From Methylacidiphilaceae bacterium UBA1321 (GTDB taxonomy: Bacteria; Verrucomicrobiota; Verrucomicrobiia; Methylacidiphilales; UBA1321), in contig DBTH01000022.1 in assembly GCA_002306945.1 (NCBI GenBank), forward strand, positions 3,477-11,267: 7,791 nt of DNA, in the 5' to 3' direction. A model generated the notes under the pieces. It searched no databases, was not told the origin of the DNA, and saw nothing but the letters and a program-made list of their open reading frames with translations. Within the stretch, counting starts at the first letter, position 1. Each line of letters opens with the position of its first letter. A program made the translations under genes and the position numbers. Shown one piece after another: positions 5,400 to 7,791 of the stretch.

Positions 5400-7791
5400 T
5401 CGGTAACGGCTTCCAGTTTCTGATCGATCACTTCTCCGGTGAAACGGTCGATGGCGATGTGCATCCAGTAGTGGCGTTCGCCTTCGACGATGAACTGGTC
5501 GAGAGCAGAGGCGCTTGGCGGATATTTTCCGGCCTGGGCGACGATGTCGACGAGGAGATTCCAGGTACGGGTTTGGCCGACGTCGTTGAGGGCGCGGATG
5601 AAGGTCTCGCGGCGAGCCTTGATTTTTTGCTCTTCCTCCAGATTACCAAAATTGCTGTTGGCAGTGGAGCAGAGGAAGCGGGTGGCCAGGTCGCTACGGT
5701 TGACGAGCGGGCCGCCGGAAGTATTGGACGGAGCTGTGAATGCCGTGAGCGCGGAAGCCAGTGTGGTGGAGATTGTGGTGGTACCGCCGTTGGCGTCAGT
5801 GATGGCTCCATAGAGGATGGATTGGAGAACGAGGCTGTTCTGGCTGTTGAGATTGATGACACCGCTGGAAAGGGTGCTGGTGACTTCGCTCACGCTGAAG
5901 AGATCGAGCAGTCCGGCATCGGCGCTTTTGCTGGAGAAAAAGTCGAGCGAGCGCCAGGGGTCGTCGCGGAAGACATAGCCGAGCTCTCCTACGCTTTGGA
6001 AAGCACGGTTGAGAATGATGGGTTTGTCGATGTTGCGGTAAAAGGGATTACCCGTGCTGGCATCGGTGGAGGTGAACATGCCGTTATCACCGATGCGGCG
6101 CAGTCCGTCGAGATCCTGATAGCTGGTCTTGTAGGCGGCGGTAGCCGTGGTGTCTGGGTTGGCGTTGCCGCCAGGGGTGTCTCCGCCGCTGGTGGTGTTG
6201 CTGGTGGTGTTGATTGCCGAGGCGTCGCTGTAGTTGTTGCGGCAGAGTTGGGCAGGGTAATAGATATTGCCCATGAGGTTGGGGCTGTATTGCAGGAGAC
6301 CTACAAGACCGTTTGCGGTCTGGCCATTTTGATCGCCGCCGTAGCCAGCGTAGAAAGTTTTAGCCGTGCTGGAATTGTGCAGGGTAGGAGTCCAATAAGT
6401 GTTATCGACTGCCATGGATGCAGCGTACTTATCGTAAGAGCGGAAACTAATTTCATAGAGGCCAAAGCGGACGGAGCGGGGATCACCGCAGGGATAAAGG
6501 AGCGCGCTGACATCCCATGTACTGTAGATGGAAAATCTCCAATTGGGGCTAAGCGGGCCTGTCGGCTCGGTGATGAGTTGTCCCGTAAGATTCTTCAGGG
6601 GAGCGGCGAAGATGGTTCCTGATGCGCTGGATGCATCGGTGGGGTAGGTCAATGCTAGGCTTACAGGTGTAGCACCCAGATAGGAATCACTCACCCCACT
6701 ACCCGAGTAGTTGTTGCCAGTCCAAAATTGGTAAGGAACCCAATTACCTGCAGGGTTTTTATATTCCATGTAGGCATTAAAAGAGCCGAGCGTGGAAACA
6801 CCCATAATCCACCAGGAACTACAGGTTTTACCCTGAATGTATTTTAGCGGAAAGTCGGGCAGTCGATATCCGAAGAGATCGGTTCGGGTGGATGGTCCAG
6901 TCCCAGTGGTGGCGTTTCCACCGAGGGGATAGGTATTAGTCCATTTGCCGTAAGGTGTGGCACTGGAAATCGGTGGGGCGTCGCTAGGCTGTTGATAAGA
7001 ACCACTGGGTACGTCGTTGATTGTGATGGTACCTGAGGTGGTAGTAAATCCATTCACGCCGTAACCGGTCGCACTGCTGAGAGTGATGGTGTCGTCAAGC
7101 TTGAGGTCGTAGCCACCCCAAGCGCTATTCATGCTATAGCCGCTCAGTGTAGCAGTGTCGCCAAGTGTGCAACCGATGCTGACATAACCTTTGACATGAA
7201 GACGAACGTCGGGGCGCGAAGGAACCGTTGCGGGTTGCTGATTGGGATTCCAGAGATTGCACATCAGATAGACGTGGGTGTTAACGCTGGCAGCGCCGTT
7301 GGTCAAATCCTGGGTGATAGTCGGAGGAACGCCCTGAACGAGAGTCGCCAGCGTGACTCCGGGGAGGTTTTCGGAGCCGGTGGCCTGAATGTTGATGCTG
7401 CTTTGATTGTATTCGATGAGCGTTGGATAGGAATCGGTGTCGTACTGGTCGATCATGCAAGCACCGATACGGAGTATTTGGTAGGCAGGAAAAGTTTGAA
7501 AGAGGTAAGAAGACATGAGCTTGCTGTTGTTTTTGTAGCTCTTGGGGTTGTTGACGCCAAGGGAGCCGGTGAGGATGCCGGATTGGAGGAGCTCGAAGAA
7601 GTTGGGTTGGCGCTTGATGGTTCCGGTCGATTCGGAGGCGATGGTGGCGAGAGTCTTGATGGTGGATTGTTCGGTAGTGCCGCTTGGGCCGACGTATTTC
7701 CAGAGTTTGGCGCTACTGAGATTGGAGTCTTCGGAGGCGGCCCAGATGAGGCCAAAGCAGGCCTGGATGGCGTCGGCGGTGCCGCCTGCGT
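5396..7791 (-). CDS. vccA: Verru_Chthon cassette protein A-like protein, C-terminal 797 residues (N-terminus outside window)
   Basis: The frame is open from the right edge to a TGA at 5396-5398. The first internal ATG is at 7516, but 91 in-frame residues precede it without a stop and look like real protein, so the gene is treated as running off the window. Counting from the first visible residue, positions 63-78 (NFFELLQSGILTGSLG) and 739-797 (QTRTWNLLVDIVAQAG, then RHYWMHIAIDRFTGEVIDQ) match what I remember of Verru_Chthon cassette protein A. These are large proteins of Verrucomicrobiota encoded with pseudopilin-like cassette proteins B, C and D and present in many paralogous copies per genome; their function is unknown. 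The intervening ~600 residues are rich in Ser, Thr, Gly, Asn and Tyr, as in exported beta-rich proteins, with a low-complexity linker near 524-550. No transmembrane helix is visible in this part. Third-position GC falls sharply in the middle (see findings). Partner genes would lie beyond the right edge. Confidence 0.8.
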   Translation of the reverse strand, partial: AGGTADAIQACFGLIWAASEDSNLSSAKLWKYVGPSGTTEQSTIKTLATIASESTGTIKRQPNFFELLQSGILTGSLGVNNPKSYKNNSKLMSSYLFQTFPAYQILRIGACMIDQYDTDSYPTLIEYNQSSINIQATGSENLPGVTLATLVQGVPPTITQDLTNGAASVNTHVYLMCNLWNPNQQPATVPSRPDVRLHVKGYVSIGCTLGDTATLSGYSMNSAWGGYDLKLDDTITLSSATGYGVNGFTTTSGTITINDVPSGSYQQPSDAPPISSATPYGKWTNTYPLGGNATTGTGPSTRTDLFGYRLPDFPLKYIQGKTCSSWWIMGVSTLGSFNAYMEYKNPAGNWVPYQFWTGNNYSGSGVSDSYLGATPVSLALTYPTDASSASGTIFAAPLKNLTGQLITEPTGPLSPNWRFSIYSTWDVSALLYPCGDPRSVRFGLYEISFRSYDKYAASMAVDNTYWTPTLHNSSTAKTFYAGYGGDQNGQTANGLVGLLQYSPNLMGNIYYPAQLCRNNYSDASAINTTSNTTSGGDTPGGNANPDTTATAAYKTSYQDLDGLRRIGDNGMFTSTDASTGNPFYRNIDKPIILNRAFQSVGELGYVFRDDPWRSLDFFSSKSADAGLLDLFSVSEVTSTLSSGVINLNSQNSLVLQSILYGAITDANGGTTTISTTLASALTAFTAPSNTSGGPLVNRSDLATRFLCSTANSNFGNLEEEQKIKARRETFIRALNDVGQTRTWNLLVDIVAQAGKYPPSASALDQFIVEGERHYWMHIAIDRFTGEVIDQKLEAVTE
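6189..6212. repeat. Perfect 12-bp tandem duplication in the linker of the A-like protein
   Basis: CTGGTGGTGTTG occurs twice back to back (6189-6200 and 6201-6212). On the coding strand each copy encodes Asn-Thr-Thr-Ser, giving NTTSNTTS at the start of a Gly/Asn/Thr-rich linker. The unit is a multiple of three, so copy-number change would lengthen or shorten the linker without breaking the frame. Confidence 0.85.

Noticed and set aside
5285..6622. Long open frame (445 codons) on the plus strand
   Set aside because: It lies opposite the A-like gene, is dominated by Gly/Ala/Val/Glu as expected from the complement of a GC-biased gene, and has no recognisable motif. The minus frame has family motifs and runs to the window edge.

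Overview
The window most likely comes from a verrucomicrobial chromosome (phylum Verrucomicrobiota), moderately GC-rich. The main evidence is the large minus-strand gene at the right end. The protein sequence at both visible ends resembles 'Verru_Chthon cassette protein A', a paralogous family I know only from Verrucomicrobium, Chthoniobacter and relatives. No database search was possible, so family names come from recognised motifs.

Left half (1-3968, plus strand) is a short run of surface-glycan genes in the same direction. It holds the C-terminal end of an unidentified membrane-associated protein (3-275), a GT2 glycosyltransferase with a C-terminal membrane anchor (294-1376), and an ~850-residue multi-spanning membrane protein of the YfhO / GT-C-like class (1422-3968). 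Gaps are 18 and 45 nt, consistent with one transcript. The likely theme is building and modifying a lipid-linked or envelope polysaccharide.

Centre (3964-4155) is the most unusual part. Five hairpins follow one another, all with three-base loops. The outer four form two diverged inverted arms of about 70 nt around a very strong central hairpin, so the whole stretch is one imperfect palindrome. Both ends carry an AATAAA(C)GACTC-like sequence. The TAA stop codons of the two converging genes lie at the same relative position in those two ends. In the inner arm hairpins the differences between arms are paired substitutions that keep the stem. The element can act as a bidirectional terminator and may be a dispersed palindromic (REP/MITE-like) repeat.

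Right half (4151-7791, minus strand) is a second transcription unit, read right to left. First comes the Verru_Chthon-A-like protein (its N-terminus is outside the window). Next is a secreted 255-residue protein whose ATG overlaps the preceding stop as ATGA, and then a 138-residue four-helix membrane protein of unknown function. The A-like gene has a marked drop in third-position GC in its middle and a perfect 12-bp tandem duplication in a Thr/Ser/Gly/Asn-rich linker.

No tRNA, rRNA, CRISPR array, transposase gene or convincing promoter was seen.
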